Below, in pieces: positions 10,591-22,860 of a DNA stretch of 59,200 nt (its first letter is position 1; each line of letters begins with the position of its first letter). The position numbers and the translations under genes are program-made. The notes under the pieces were generated by a model that saw nothing but the letters and a program-made list of their open reading frames with translations, ran no database searches and was not told the DNA's origin. This DNA is from Gnetum montanum (Eukaryota; Streptophyta; Gnetopsida; Gnetales; Gnetaceae), in contig MNCI01003777.1 in the NCBI GenBank assembly GCA_015680685.1, forward strand, positions 340,518 to 399,717, in the 5' to 3' direction.

Positions 10591-11335
10591 AATCTAATGT
10601 TAAAGCCATGAAGGAGAGTTTACCTTTTGAGTTGGTACCTCCAAAATGGAATGAAGAGCTTGTTGATGATTCCTTTGAAGAGAAGAGGCCATTGGAATTG
10701 GGAACTTCTATTTGGGATTATGAATCTTCAAGTTTTAATGAGATTAAATAGCCATATGTTGAAGATCAAGTTGAACCGATGATGAATGGAAGAAGCCATG
10801 AAGAGGTAAGTAAGAGTGAGCTTTACCTTGTTGATGATAGTAATATCTCTCATGTTGAAGCTAGTGTGATGGATACTGGTTTTTCTCTTTAGCTTGGTAG
10901 TGATTTATTCAATGGTGATGATGATCATCATGATAATTATAGTGATTGTGATGGAATTGAGAGTCATGTTATGACTTTTGATGCCATTTTTAGTAATAGG
11001 AAGACTAATAATGGTAATTTATTTGATGATGATGGCTATTGGAATAGTCAATGTAAGAATATCATTATTGATGTAAATGAATACATTGATAATGATACGA
11101 TTTTCTAGAATTTTAATATGCTTGATATTGATTATAGAAATGATAAATTTATAAAGTGTCTTGATGGATTTGATTATCTTGGCTATAAAATGGACGAGCA
11201 ACATGAAGGCATCGTACATGGGAGTGCTAATGATGAAAGGAAGCTAAGTGGTAGACTTCAATATACAAAGAAGAAGAAGACAAATAAGAGGAAAAAGAAG
11301 TAAAGAAAGGATGATGGATTGAGAAAGCCTAATCC
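10536..11335 (+). pseudogene. acidic and Lys-rich accessory domains of A2
   Basis: Runs from LCSNIIGNGDM through PKWNEELVDDSFEE, LELGTSIWDYE and LDGFDYLGYKMDEQHEG to KKKKTNKRKKK and PNPF. It is the plus-strand copy of the minus-strand segments at 114-883. A Asp/Asn-rich linker (10900-11100) lies between. One TAG (10747-10749) interrupts the acidic part. Two elements with different deletions both keep these domains, suggesting they matter for the family. The function is unknown. Confidence 0.55.
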
Positions 11336-11367
11336 TTTTTTTCTCTTATTATTTATTTATTGTAGGT

Positions 11368-11592
11368 TTGAGTCATCATCGAAATTCAAGGGCAACATTC
11401 CAAGGAGATGATCAGATAAAAGAAGCATGGTGGGACATGAGGAAAAGCCTCCATATAAAAGGGATGCTCAAAACTAAAACCTTTAATGATACTCATTCTC
11501 ATGTTTATAATGCATTAATTCATGATTGTTGTGATGGCCTTGAGTCATGGGGACATGGTACCTTCTATCTTGTGAAGGATTATGAAGCATGA
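11368..11592 (+). CDS. small hypothetical ORF at the 3' end of A2
   Basis: A 74-codon open frame, MSHHRNSRATFQGDD... with KEAWWDMRKSLHIKG and CCDGLESWGHGTFYLVKDYEA, ends 20 bp before the A2 polypurine-like tract. It lies directly downstream of an acceptor-like ATTTATTGTAG (about 11365). It has no internal stop, unlike its neighbours, but at this length that may be chance. I recognise no domain. Confidence 0.3.
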   Translation: MSHHRNSRATFQGDDQIKEAWWDMRKSLHIKGMLKTKTFNDTHSHVYNALIHDCCDGLESWGHGTFYLVKDYEA

Positions 11593-11599
11593 TATTTTT

Positions 11600-11613
11600 A
11601 AGGGTGGAAGAGT
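11600..11613 (+). other. polypurine tract of A2
   Basis: AAGGGTGGAAGAGT abuts the right LTR start TGGTG. It is the expected plus-strand primer position for reverse transcription. Confidence 0.5.
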
Positions 11614-12475
11614 TGGTGTAGGAACACCTCTTCCAATTCCCTTATTCTACACTACATGTATGTTTTGGCAAGTTTTAAAGTGTTTTGGGATCATTTTGAT
11701 GAGTTTAAGGGGTTCTAGGCTCTATGAGGACTTTTTTGAAGACATCCGAAGGTTTTAGACCTTAAAAGAAGCATCTTTATGTTTAGGCTTAGCAGGTGAG
11801 ATGTCTCACCAAAACTTGAGATGTCTTAGATGAGACATCTTCACTGTGTATGAGACATCATCACTATGCATGAGACATCTTCATTGTGCATGAGACATCT
11901 TAGGCTTAGAAGAAAATGTCTCAGAAAATTAGTGGACATCTTGGCCAAGAGCTAGGTTTTTGTGGGATACATCTTGGAAAGGTCAAAGATGATCCATATG
12001 GATGGGTAAACTTCCAAAAACACTCATCCCAATTTGGGAAACAGCTAGAACATGATGAAAAAGGATGGAAAGAGCCAAGGAGAAGGTGAGAAGACTTGGA
12101 AAAAATATAAAGAACCTCAAGTTGAGTTGAGGAAAGGTTTCTAGGTTTCTTATCTTCTAGTTGCTTATAAATATTGATGTAATTAACCATTGTTAATGCA
12201 TAACCTAGAACAAAAACAAGATTGAAGCTCTTGAGGATGAGAGCTTGTGTAAGAAGAGAGTGTATGCAAGGAAATTGAGTGAGAGGCAAGGGAGAGTACT
12301 TGAGAGAGGTTAGGATAATCTCTTATAAGTATCTTGTCTTGAGATTAGGCTTCATATGAGAGATTCAGGATTGAGAGGAGACAAGTGTGGCCTCTAGGAT
12401 CCTTAGGAGAGCTGTTTTCTTGGAAGTTATGGATTAGATCCTATTAGGATCTATTGAGGTGCCACCCCTGCACCA
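11614..12475 (+). repeat. 3' LTR of A2
   Basis: An 862-bp LTR, TGGTGTAGGAACACC... to ...CCCCTGCACCA, the partner of 8435-9239. It is longer because of the 20-bp repeat expansion at 11831-11904. Confidence 0.85.
11831..11904 (+). repeat. 20-bp tandem repeat in A2 3' LTR
   Basis: Three full units and a partial unit of TGAGACATCTTCAYTGTGCA-type sequence. The 5' LTR has about one such unit at the same place. AGATGTCT and AGACATCT also form inverted pairs here, so the U3 region is rich in this motif. Confidence 0.75.
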
Positions 12476-12500
12476 CACACTTAAGCATAAAACAATTTAA

Positions 12501-15500
12501 ATGGCTTCTACACCTAAAGTAAAATCTCCACCTATTATTGATCTCAATGGAAGTTATGACAGAGAGTACAATGAAGAAGACCAAAGTGCATTTAAGAAAA
12601 CAAGAATTTCATATGTTGATACAAATCCTTATTATCTTGATTTTACATTCATTTTTCACTAGGATGAACAACTCAGATGGAGAGACTTATAGGACAACAT
12701 TATCTTGCCACTTGAACATTCAACATTATCAATGCTTTAAGTAGGCCTTATGAGGTCAAATCTTGGCCATGTGCAAGAAGGATATCAAGTCACTAAAAAT
12801 AGAACTAGGTCATATCAACCAATAGTGGCTCAAGCAAGAAGAGATGCTATTAGGGAGATAAGATATGAACAAGATAAAGGACAGAAAGAACCATAGATAG
12901 TTTTCCTTGTAGCAAAAGAAGATGTTCCATTCTAGGATGAAAAATTCTATCAAACTCATAGATATCATTATCAAATACTAGTAATATGTATTGAAGATCC
13001 TGTCAAAATAAGGCTACATTCAGATCTTGTAGAAACCCCTAGAAGAAATAAGGACTCTAGACCTAGGAGGAATTCAAGTCCTAAGATCTCCAATGAATCT
13101 AGAAGAGATAAATCAAGAAGTCACAAAAGGATAACTAATTGGTACCGTTCTTTAGCTTTTCCATCTTCTTCCTCACACTCATCAAAAAATTGTAATAAGA
13201 GGAAATGAAGACTAAGGAATCATGATAAGGAAAGAAGAAAAGATCATGAGAGACATGAAAATGTACAAAGACATCCTGATGAAGAAGAAGACAATGATGA
13301 ATGAAGAGAAAAAAGGATTAGAAATGAAAGAAAATAGCATCATGAGCATTGAAGGAATCACCACTACAATAGAGCATATGAATTTGAAGACTATTAAGAA
13401 CCCCTATTAGCCACTTTCCTACTAGACATATAAGGGACAGTTGCATCAAGTAACTTAATGTGAACAATATCTTAAAATTTGAAGGCAGATATCATGAAGA
13501 TCCACAACACCATCTCCAAGCCTTCCATTATGCCTATGTACTAAAAAATATAGAGAATAATTGGCAAAAACTAAAGTTGTTTCCTAGAAAATTCATCAAA
13601 GAAGTAGAGAGCTAGTACAAATCCTTAGAACTAGAATCAATTTGAAGATGGAGTACCATGTTGGAGCTTTTTAATGATAAGTATCAAACCTAATCCAAAG
13701 TGTCAAATATAAGAAAACAAATCTAAGGATGGACATAAAGAACCTATGAATCCCTTGATGTAGTAATGAGTAGGTATGAATAATTATTACATAGATATCT
13801 AGGCCATGGATTTTTCCAAAAAAATAACTATGACATATCATTAATGGGCTAAGGAAAAAAAACAAGAGAAACCCTTGGAGTATATGCCTTAGAAAGATTA
13901 TCCAATATGACAACTCATCAAATCAAAAGGTTAATAGACTAGGTGGTGAAAGAAGAAGGGGATCTACAAAAAAGAAAATTAGTTGAAGAATATAACAAAG
14001 ACATAGCTATTAGAAAGAGAGATGTGAGGATATGAAAAGTAGAGGAAGAGGAAACATTAAAAGATGTAATCTAGGGAAAGACTCTACCTATCCAAAATAA
14101 CTAAATAACATCACAACAAAGGTAGAAAAAATGTGGGATGCTATAGGTGAGAAATTTACCACAACACTCAATATAGTGAAGGAAAGAACTCAACAAGCCT
14201 TCAATAGAAATAAGGACAAAAAGAAGAAAACCCCAATGAACGTGAAACCTATAAAAATAAAGGGAAAGTTGCTGTAGTGGAGGAAGTAATGGACTTAGGA
14301 TTAGAAGATAACACAGGTTGTAAAGTGTGCTAATACAAACATCCTAAGGAATGTTGTTCTATGATGACTCACTTACAAGAGTCTAGGGCATATGTACTCA
14401 ATCTAATGTTTGTTAAGAAATAAATTTCCAAATGATTATCTTATCCACAAGGTAATTTCAAATAGCGTTACCAACAATTGTACTATCCAAGAGGGACTTA
14501 TCCTCAACCATAGAAACAATACCAATAGTAGTGGCAACAACCACAGTGATGGGGAATGCCACCACTAGGGTATTAGTATCCATATAGATAACTAGATCCC
14601 TATAAATACTATGTATAATTTCCTATCTCTTCTAGAAATACTTCTATTCATGTTTCCTCCACCTGCTATCCACCGAAATACCATAGACCCACAACCTCAC
14701 TGATGGATCCTCATCCTTATATGTCTCAATCAATATCGGGTCCCTCCTATCAAGCTCCTAATCCTATCATGCAAGGACAACTGCCATCACAACCACAACA
14801 AGAATGTGCTACTAAGACAGTTACTATACAGAGAGAGGATTATACCAACAACACTAAGATAAAACTAGGAAATGTACTTTCTTTAAAAAAATTCCAAAAA
14901 GGTTCAAAGGATAAAACCTTCATCTAACCCTACTCATTCCACACTAGATCCTTGAGAAAATATCATGCTTCTGATATCAGCAAAAAAGAAATTGATTACT
15001 ATCATACTTACATAAATAATAATACATTGGATAAAACTCAGAACTCTTCTTAAGAAAAGAATAGATCTTGGAAACCCTCTAATTTATTTGCAAATTGCTA
15101 GAAATACACCATGTAAAGCTCTACTAGATCCTAGGTTAGGAGTAAATCTCATTTCTTAAGACATGTACAAGGCCTAGAATTTAGCCCCATTAAAGAAGTG
15201 CAACATAAGACTAGAGCTTGCAGATTAATTAGTTACCATTCCTTTGGAACATGTAGAAAATGTAGTGATCACTATCAATGGGTGGTCTTATCCAACAAGT
15301 TTTTTGATGATTGATATGAATAATGATAACAAATAACTTTCTTATCATTATGGGGAGTGTATGGCTTAGTAAAATTGATGCTAAGTTAGGAATGAAAGAC
15401 TTTTCCTTGGAAATTTCTAAGGAAGATGAGCAAGGAGACATACAAATACAAATAATTTCATGCATTACTTGCAATGAAGAAGGGTGCAATTGTGGACTAA

Positions 15501-16021
15501 AAATTTAAAACATCAACATGATCCTTATGCTAGCCCATAACAAATTTGAAAAATAAGTGTGTATACAATAAGAAACAATGATCAGTAAACCAAAAGACAC
15601 CTAGTGGTTAAGAAATGAGAACATAAAACTCTTCAAAACATGCATGGAAATATCTAACCCACTTATAAATTCCTACCCCAAGAAAATCATCTAAATAGAA
15701 AGCTTATAGAAGGATATTTGAAACCATGACCATACACTAACAACAAGTAGTGAACATGGAGATTTAAATCCTAAAATTAAGAATAACCAAAAATACATAT
15801 ATGGACCTTCTAAAAGAAGAATATCATCTATTCCAATAATATATATGTCTCTAAATGATCAAAACTTGATTATCATCAATGTTACATGAGATAATATACA
15901 AAAATATAAATCACTATGAATGATAAACAAGCACCCTAGAGTGTATGATCCTAGGGATCTATAGTCCATTTTTTGAACACTTGCCCATGAGTTTAGTTAT
16001 GGGGGAGGTATCTTATCCTGA
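12501..16021 (+). pseudogene. gag: ORF1 of B2: Athila-like gag-protease
   Basis: Starts at ATG 12501 (MASTPKVKSPPIIDLNG), a few bases after the nested A2, and ends at TGA 16019-16021 after a LFSYGG-like terminus (HEFSYGGG) shared with D. Domain order: N-terminal region (YYLDFTF); Arg/Ser-rich basic stretch (about 13040-13400); capsid (about 13500-13980, with LDVVMSRYE, LGHGF, RETLGVY); knuckle CKVC-YKHPKECC at 14319-14357, spacing CX2CX3HX3-4C; Pro/Gln-rich region; aspartic protease-like domain at about 15085-15320 with CKALLDPRLGVNLIS (canonical ALLDLGASVNLI), LELAD and SFLMIDM. The catalytic Asp is present but the following residues are changed. KIDAKLGMKDFSLEI follows. Many TAG codons inactivate it. 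No RT follows. Confidence 0.75.
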
Positions 16022-16654
16022 ACCAAGAATTGATAAGTACATTTTAACATTTTTGATTTATAATTTTTTGGTTTATAATTATTGTCATACTTTTCCAATT
16101 TTTTTTACCATTTCTTTGTTACTTAATATCTTTTCTATTCTTTCATATTTTTCATATTTATTATAATATTTTATTCCTTAATATCTTTTAAATTATTCAT
16201 ATATTTTTCTATTCATACCTATTTCTCATGATTTTTATAGTTTTACCAATTCTCATGTGCATGTTTTTGTTGGTCTGTTTAATAAAATGTAAATGAATAA
16301 GCATGATGTAGTTGAAATAATAAGAATTTTATCCTATGTTATCAAATCATTAAAGGATTGATTGTATATAATGTAAGACCACATAATCCATCCACTCATT
16401 TATAATAATAAGAGGTTTTTATCATGGACATAATGACATTATATCCATAATAAAAATAAAATAAATCAATGATCATTATGTTTGGATGAAAAGGTAAAGA
16501 ACCAAGAGAGAATGAAATGGGTGTGACATCAAGGGGATTTATGGATTCTCTAAAGCTACTACTATGAGTCTTATTACATTGTTAAGTTGTATTATTTACT
16601 TGAGTTCTAACAAAAAATGGAAGTGTATTCGAAAATAAATGTTACCTTACTATG

Positions 16655-16880
16655 TCACTAGAAACACATGTTACCCATGCTTGAACGTAGTCCTTTAGTA
16701 AGGTTAACATAGTAATAATATAATAAATGCACATAATCAAAATTCGTAGGGGTTCCAATAGAAAGACATGTTACCCATGCTTTAAGGTAGGTAACTTCTT
16801 AGAGATTTCAAGGTTTCTTGGACTCACATTAACTATGAGGCTAGAAAGACATGTTATCCATGCCTAAAGGTACTTCTTTG
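16655..16880 (+). repeat. three copies of a CTAGAAAGACATGTTACCCATGC block
   Basis: Near-identical copies begin at about 16660, 16760 and 16843, each followed by a 'gcttaaaggtag'-type tail. Element D has one copy (about 32608) in the same context. They form a roughly 90-bp periodic, noncoding repeat. Confidence 0.65.
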
Positions 16881-17311
16881 TCCAATGGCTAAGTCTCCTT
16901 GAAAATAAACTATGTAGCTAATAAAATTACTTTATAGTTCCTCATTGCTAAGTAATAATAATTTCTTGTAGTGTTGATAATTCCAAAACTCATTAGTTTG
17001 GGGATGATATAATGTGATTTCATTGGTAAGTGGCATGGACTTAGTTTGGATCTTGAATAGAAAGGCTAATGATCATTTTAACCATACATTACACATAGAA
17101 TTCGTTATGCCTATGGTAAGACATCTCACGTCCCATTTTTTGCAATCCCTGCTACTACAATTTCACCTCAATGTTATATATAATCATAATTTGATGGTTT
17201 ATATAATATAGTATTATTTTCTTATTATGGCAATACTAACATGTGTAATTTGAAAAATAGGGATGATTTACATTCAACTCCTTAAGTGCCTATGGATACT
17301 TGTAAGTGTTT

Positions 17312-17366
17312 TTATACAAGGATATTAAGGATAGGAGCCTTCTTTGAGGAGGATTCACTTGTATAA
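17312..17366 (+). promoter_or_regulatory. conserved hairpin between ORF1 and ORF2 (B2 copy)
   Basis: Outer arms TTATACAAG (17312-17320) and CTTGTATAA (17358-17366) are perfectly complementary, with an inner AAGG/CCTT stem. The D copy at 33090-33144 has TTACACAAG and CTTGTGTAA, so one base pair differs on both sides. It is followed by a GGAGGA string in both copies. Function is unknown. Confidence 0.5.
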
Positions 17367-17669
17367 CTCTTGTATTTCATACTTCATGACTAATTCCACA
17401 TCATCTGTACCTCCTAAATACTTAAATAATCATTGTTAATTCCCTACATATTCATATTCATTCATAAGTTCAAAAATTTTGATAAATCATTTTCTAAAAC
17501 ATTAATTGACTTACCTTGCCCAAACTTGTTTTACATACTTTTGACAGTAAATTCTTATATTATAAGTATCATCTATGATCAAGAATCCTTTGGATCATCT
17601 TTACACCTTCCAGACTATCCATTTTATTCATTTTTTCTATGAAAACTAGTAAAAATTTTGAAAAGTTCA

Positions 17670-17770
17670 ACAATGATATTGTAGATACAATATATGAGTT
17701 CCTACTATATCGCATCAACAATGTCACATCTACAATATTAACCTTATAAAAATCTATATATCTGTGCAGA
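17670..17770 (+). promoter_or_regulatory. internal promoter-like block upstream of ORF2 (B2 copy, decayed)
   Basis: GATATTGTAGATACAATAT (an imperfect palindrome), ATATCGCATC and a TATAAAAA string at about 17746 stand where element D has its GATATC array and TATAAATA (33451-33537). Downstream both copies share the TTTTTTTC and CATAGGGAG/AAGGGAG strings. Decay makes this copy weaker. Confidence 0.4.
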
Positions 17771-18317
17771 CCATTAGAAAATTTTTTCATTTCCTCATTT
17801 CATGCATAGGGAGTTCATGCTATTTTTTTAATCTCCAAACTTCAGAGCTCCATATATTCCTCACCACATGTTTAATTTGCACCATTTTTTAATCCTGTTA
17901 TTTATGGAGTAACCAACTTAGTTTTGGGGGAGAGCATTGAATGTAGTTTTTTTGAATTGTGTCAAAAATTTTCTAACATCTAGAAAAATAAAAGATGATT
18001 AGATTCTAATCTAACATAAGCCAATAAACTAAATGTTTCCTTCCAAATGACCATTCCAGTATGTTTTAAATGAGAAACTGAAGATTGTGATAGCTCGTTG
18101 AAGATAAACTTGTTTCTAGTTTATAAAAATTAATTAATTAAAGGTTTTTCTTATAAAGGGTCTTATCTAGATAAAAAATTTCTCTAACTCTACAATCTAA
18201 ATTGAAAATAAAATTAATAATGAATAAAGATTAAACTCAAAATCTAATGAAAGCTTATAAACTATTAGAAATTTTTCTAGAAAATTTGGGTAATCTAAAA
18301 ATTATATATGATTGCAG

Positions 18318-21092
18318 ATGCTATCAAAGAAACTTGAACTTGGAAGACCATCACAACCAAGGGAGAAAAGATCGAAAGGAAGAGGCAAAGGATAAGGTAT
18401 AGAAAAAAAAATCCTTCTACAAACCAAGAGACATAATCATACAGTATCTAGTAGCCCACACCCATAATGGGATAATTCACATAGGTAGAAGTTGATGCAC
18501 CACCAACTCTAGAATAAGGACGATGCCTTACACTTTATAGTAAGTGTCTATAGGTGATTTAGGAGAAGTTCATCATGTTTACTATCATAGTAAAACTAAA
18601 TTTTGGATCCTTCATGGAGTTTGCACTTGTAATGGTTTGTGAGAAACTACAAGCCTCTCCCTTATGGCTCACCATTTCAAGTAATGATGACTGGTACCTA
18701 GGAGAAGTCTATTAATTTTGAAAAAATAAATAAGATGATTCCATGATGAAATTTGAGAGAGTCATAGTGTCATACTCTATGGAAGAAATTGCAAATGCAC
18801 TAAATATATTAATTGTTAGGGCTAACATATCTCAAATATCCACCAGATCTAACATAGATGCAAGGAGTATATAGCTATAGAGGGCATATAGTATCATTAA
18901 CAAGGAATATAGCAGATTATCTATTGATAAAAAAATCTATTTTAAGATTGGAACATAACATATATTTTCAACAAAAATGCTTAATTGAATTTCCATCTAT
19001 GTTACCAAAGGAATTGCTATTTTGATGAGGAAATTCCAAGTCAACATTGCTCATCTGTTGTTCCCAGAGATACAAAAAATATTTGAGAAGAAAAATATAG
19101 GAAAACTACTTTGCTATACCCTTATCTTATTAGAAAATTATGCAGATAAGCTTAGATTTTGGGTTATACTAATAATGTTCTTCATAAGGCCCAAAATGCA
19201 TCATACGCTAACATCTCTAAGCTAGTGCCACTAACAAAGGATCAAGTTGAGAAACTAGTAGGTAATAAGGCTATAGAAAGATCCACACCAGTGGCAAAGA
19301 CTCTAGTCATAAACATAGAATAAGAAGGATGCAATGGATCAACTCTATCTACAAGACAACTAGGATAAAGTGCTCCACTAGCACAACAAGATTACATATC
19401 CTTTATGAGTCACCTATAGCAGATAGAAGAGGTAATAAGTTGACATAGCTGGGAGGTCTCAAGCATGTACAGAGTTAGATATAATCCTAGTAGACCTATT
19501 GTATCTATAGGATCTGTAAGTCAATAAGTCTCTTTGTAGGTAAAAGAAGATGAAGACTAGGCATAGAGAATTTCAAGAAACATTGCATCCTTTTATGTAA
19601 TGTTAGAGATAGGACAAGGAGCCATAGTTATGATAATGAAACATTAAGATGCATTAGAAGTAGAAAACATTAGAATCGATCATATCAAATAATTTTTAAT
19701 GTTCTCGTTGTGCCACTGATAGATATTATTGGAACCAAAGATGTGAAAACCTTAGCTAGAACATCAATGATCCTTGCAGAGCATGAAGATGTACTAGAGA
19801 GATTTCTATAGATAGGAAAAATTATGCAAAATCTTTTTGATATCCCTAGTGATATCATTGTTGTTTAATCTAAGTTATATTAAGAAAAGGTAAACTAGTC
19901 ATGGAAAAAACCAAGATGCAACATGCAATGAATGAAGTGTAGAGGTTACAAGAATAATTAGCTGTATTAAGACCTGAAAGAAAAGACTCTGCATGACACA
20001 TTACATCTAAAAAACTTGCACAATTTAGAGATGAGTAGATTAATCAATCATGGAAAAACAAAAATAAATGGAGATAGAAAAGGAGAAGGCAATGTGAAAT
20101 GATTTAGTAGCATATGAGCATACATACACATATTCCAATGTTATTGCAACATTAGGAGAAGAGAATAAGAGAATAAGGTTATTTCTATGAAAAATGAGGT
20201 TGATAAACATTGAGAAGTAGAAAAATATACTAGAAGAAAGAATCCATTAATTAAAAAAGTAATTTACCAAAGTTAACCTCAATAGAAGACAATTAGCCCA
20301 TGATAATAAGACATTATCAATAGAAGAAGTACACGTAGTATGACAAAAATCAGTGCATGGCAAAATGAGACCAAGAAGCATGAAAGTCTAAAAGAGCACT
20401 TCATAGATCAAGTGGGCATGTATATGCAGATCAATGAGAAGAAAATATACATGAACAAAGCTAGAATTAGTTCCATTACACAATAGACACCTGATTAGCA
20501 ATCCATCTTGGATAGTCTTATCCACACTCATCAAGCCAAGAAAAGGATAATAACTTGCAAATTGAGGATTTAACAAAATACATGGAATTAGCAAATCTAA
20601 GATATGCCAACTTGGCCATGTTGTCAATAGGTAAACCAAGAATAAAATTGGAGAAGTAGGTGGCTACAATATACTCAATGTATGAAAAAGAGTTTGCAGA
20701 TAGGAAAGATGCACAAAAGAAGCTTCACATAGCAAATTCTAAACTACAAGTAGTTAAGGCTAGCTATGAGGATCAAAAAGATGTAATGGAAAATTTGGCT
20801 AGAAGAATGAAAAATTATCAAGAGCTAAAGAAAGTGGCTAGATATTTTGAAGAAGAAAGGATGTAGTTTGTAGCATGGTAAATCAAGGCCAATAAGATGT
20901 TCCCACAACTTCCATGTCCTTGGGTAGTACTAAGTCCAGCCAACACTGTTGAATTTGTGTGGTCAGTACATAATCCTAAGTTGGAGGAAAAAAAGCTCAA
21001 AGCACTACTAAACATATACCAATATCATAAACCTCATAGCAAAGGAAAAAAAAAACAATGGAAGAGCCACCATTGCCTAGAAATTGAAGATA
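18318..21092 (+). pseudogene. ORF2 of B2: accessory protein of unknown function
   Basis: Begins at ATG 18318, directly after TGATTGCAG, an acceptor-like site, and continues to a terminal PP-rich end (EEPPLPRN, stop at about 21090). A basic start (KKLELGRPSQPREKRSKGRG) is followed by a region matched to D ORF2: LTL...C...I..EKF, LNFGSFMEFA, SPLW, WYLGEVY and FW, then IYFKIGT. The pattern resembles the domain labelled 'putative plant transposon protein' (Pfam PF20167 type), which is inference. The C-terminal half is coiled-coil-like: KEFADRKDAQKKLHIANSK (20690-20750) and ENLARRMKNYQELKKVARYF (20780-20850). Stops are frequent. Position matches the env-like slot of Athila elements, but no signal peptide or membrane segment is evident. 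Confidence 0.55.
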
Positions 21093-21331
21093 GCTACATT
21101 GAGCTTAGTTTTTATTTATTTTTGTTGTCTTATTTCTATCATATATGTCAATCATGCATTACATGATAATTTTGTAATACCATTCAAACCTTAATGTGGC
21201 ATTCATAGTAGAGTCAATCATGTATATATGTATCATAATATTGAACTCTATGTAACCCCACAAGTTTGTAAGGACCTCTATTCTCTTTTTGTTTGAACTC
21301 GAGGATAAGTCTTCAATTAGTCGTGGGGGTA
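21093..21331 (+). other. 3' untranslated region and polypurine tract of B2
   Basis: AT-rich stretch ending in TCGTGGGGGTA (21321-21331), a purine-rich tract immediately before the 3' LTR start TGATTAAAC. This is the expected plus-strand priming site. Confidence 0.6.
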
Positions 21332-22185
21332 TGATTAAACATTATATATTAAAGACTACGATATCGTAATTGTACATATGTCATCATAGATACAATGTAG
21401 TGTGCCATGGTCATAACTATAAATACCAATCCACCATTACATTGAAAAGAAGTTTTTCCCAACACTGAGCAAAATTTTTGTAGGTTGTTTTCTTGAACTT
21501 AGAGTTAGTTGTGAATGCTTGTAGTGTGGTGAATCATAGTTGGATGAAATATTTATTTGAGTGGGTTTTTTCTAGAAAAAATTTATAAATATAAATAGAT
21601 ATTGAGATTATTGTTCATCATTGTAGCATATCACTTCGCATAAATTAACATTCCCATAATGTTTACTTTCACTTTCACTAAGTCATTTACATTTCTTAAG
21701 TCATTTACAATTTCAATGCTTGTTAGTAATCTGGAATAAGTATGACTAGTTTCAAGTGTAGAGTGTATTTTTTTGGTAACCCAATAGTAACTTTGCTTGA
21801 TTTTCTTAGTAGTGAAGTTACTTGGTAATCCCAGTAACAATAACATTAGCCTATAATAAGCACGAAAACTAGGAATCGATGCTTATCATCATAGAACATA
21901 ATAGATTTACATTTTCATTATTCTTAGAGATAGAAATTATATTCATTTCTACCATGTTTATATTTATCATTATTAAAGCCAAACAACATTAGTTTTTCAT
22001 GTATCTTACTAAGAGTTAAACCCTATGATTTTCACCTAGTTGACTCTAAGTGGGAAGAAAACTATTATGAACTTAATATTAACTCATTATTATGCTTACA
22101 TTTTCCATTCACAAATTATGATTTGGTCACATGTGAATACTTGTGACTTGTAGGATTGACTGTTGGAACACCTAATTGCTCATTA
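21332..22185 (+). mobile_element. 3' LTR of element B2
   Basis: An 854-bp partner of 7446-8311, starting TGATTAAAC and ending GCTCATTA. It has an ACGATATCGT palindrome at about 21359-21368 and TATAAATA at 21418-21425. The 5' copy has lost the palindrome (ATAATATTGTAGTTATAAT). Confidence 0.8.
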
Positions 22186-22860
22186 GATGCAAAGAGTCCT
22201 TTTTTTTTTTTTGAAACATTAAGTATGAATGACATGGAGAAATAATGCACAATGTCAAATATTATAACACTTGATAGTTATATTAAGTTTTTATAGTAAT
22301 AAAAATCATATTTGTTTCATTTTCAATTAGCTATCATTCTATGTCATAATAGTTATAAAAATAATGTAATAATTCAATCTTGTATCATTGCTTACCAACC
22401 ATCATTTCGAGAAAACAAAAAAGAAAGAGAAGTAAAAGCATAATTAAGCATTAACATAAAATTTTAATGTTGGCCTAAGAAATACTAGTATACATCCATC
22501 ACTTAGGAATAGTAGAAAACAAAAGAGATTAGTTTTTCAAAGCTCATACATCTAATGTTATTATATTAGTGATAAATTTTCAAGTAGTTGTATAAGAAGG
22601 ATAAGGAAATGTTATTTTCTTAGGAGCAAGTATGTCAACTTCTCTAGTGCCTAAGTCAATAAATTTAATATTAGGGATAGGCTCATCATTTAGATTTACC
22701 AAATTTTTGATATCGATAGAGTCCTTAAAAGGAGAGGTAATTGTATATTTACCTACATGTTTGAATTTATATTAATGAATTCACTACTAAGTTGATAAGA
22801 TTGTGCTTCATGATCTAGGTAAGAAACACTTAAAGGTTGTGTATATGCTAAAATGATTAT
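22186..22860 (-). other. distal part of element E, poorly preserved
   Basis: Minus-strand continuation of element E beyond its protease. It contains a short frame with STILST, KYTITSPFKDSID and PIPNIKFIDLGT (about 22540-22760), then no recognisable coding sequence to the B2 LTR. A 15-T run lies at about 22200-22215. RT of E is not found on either side of B2. Confidence 0.35.

Larger units (their letters stand above)
8435..12475 (+). mobile_element. element A2, short LTR retrotransposon nested in B2
   Basis: Two LTRs (8435-9239 and 11614-12475) flank 2.4 kb. The LTR ends form TGGTG...CACCA, extending imperfectly to TGGTGtAGG against TGGTGCAGG. A Met-tRNA type primer site follows the left LTR and a purine-rich AAGGGTGGAAGAG tract precedes the right one. 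The interior keeps only the gag tail, the acidic domain and the Lys-rich domain also seen in element A (1-2616, minus). Capsid and all of pol are absent, so it is non-autonomous and was presumably mobilised by A-like relatives. It sits in the leader of B2: the B2 leader ends at about 8434 and B2 ORF1 begins at 12501. Flanks AACAT and CACAC could be an eroded target duplication. Confidence 0.8.
16022..18317 (+). other. noncoding middle of B2
   Basis: AT-rich interval between ORF1 and ORF2, matched block by block with 32089-34010 in element D: the GGTGTGACATCAAGGG block (16520), the CTAGAAAGACATG block (16660-16870), the hairpin (17312-17366), a promoter-like block (17670-17770) and the CTTAGTTTTGGGGGAGAG tract (17918-17935). 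The conserved order between two old elements suggests function. No open frame of note. Confidence 0.6.

Noticed and set aside
8435-12475. DNA transposon with TGGTG...CACCA terminal repeats
   Set aside because: The 0.8-kb ends are direct repeats with a primer site and purine tract inside, which fits an LTR element, and no transposase is seen.
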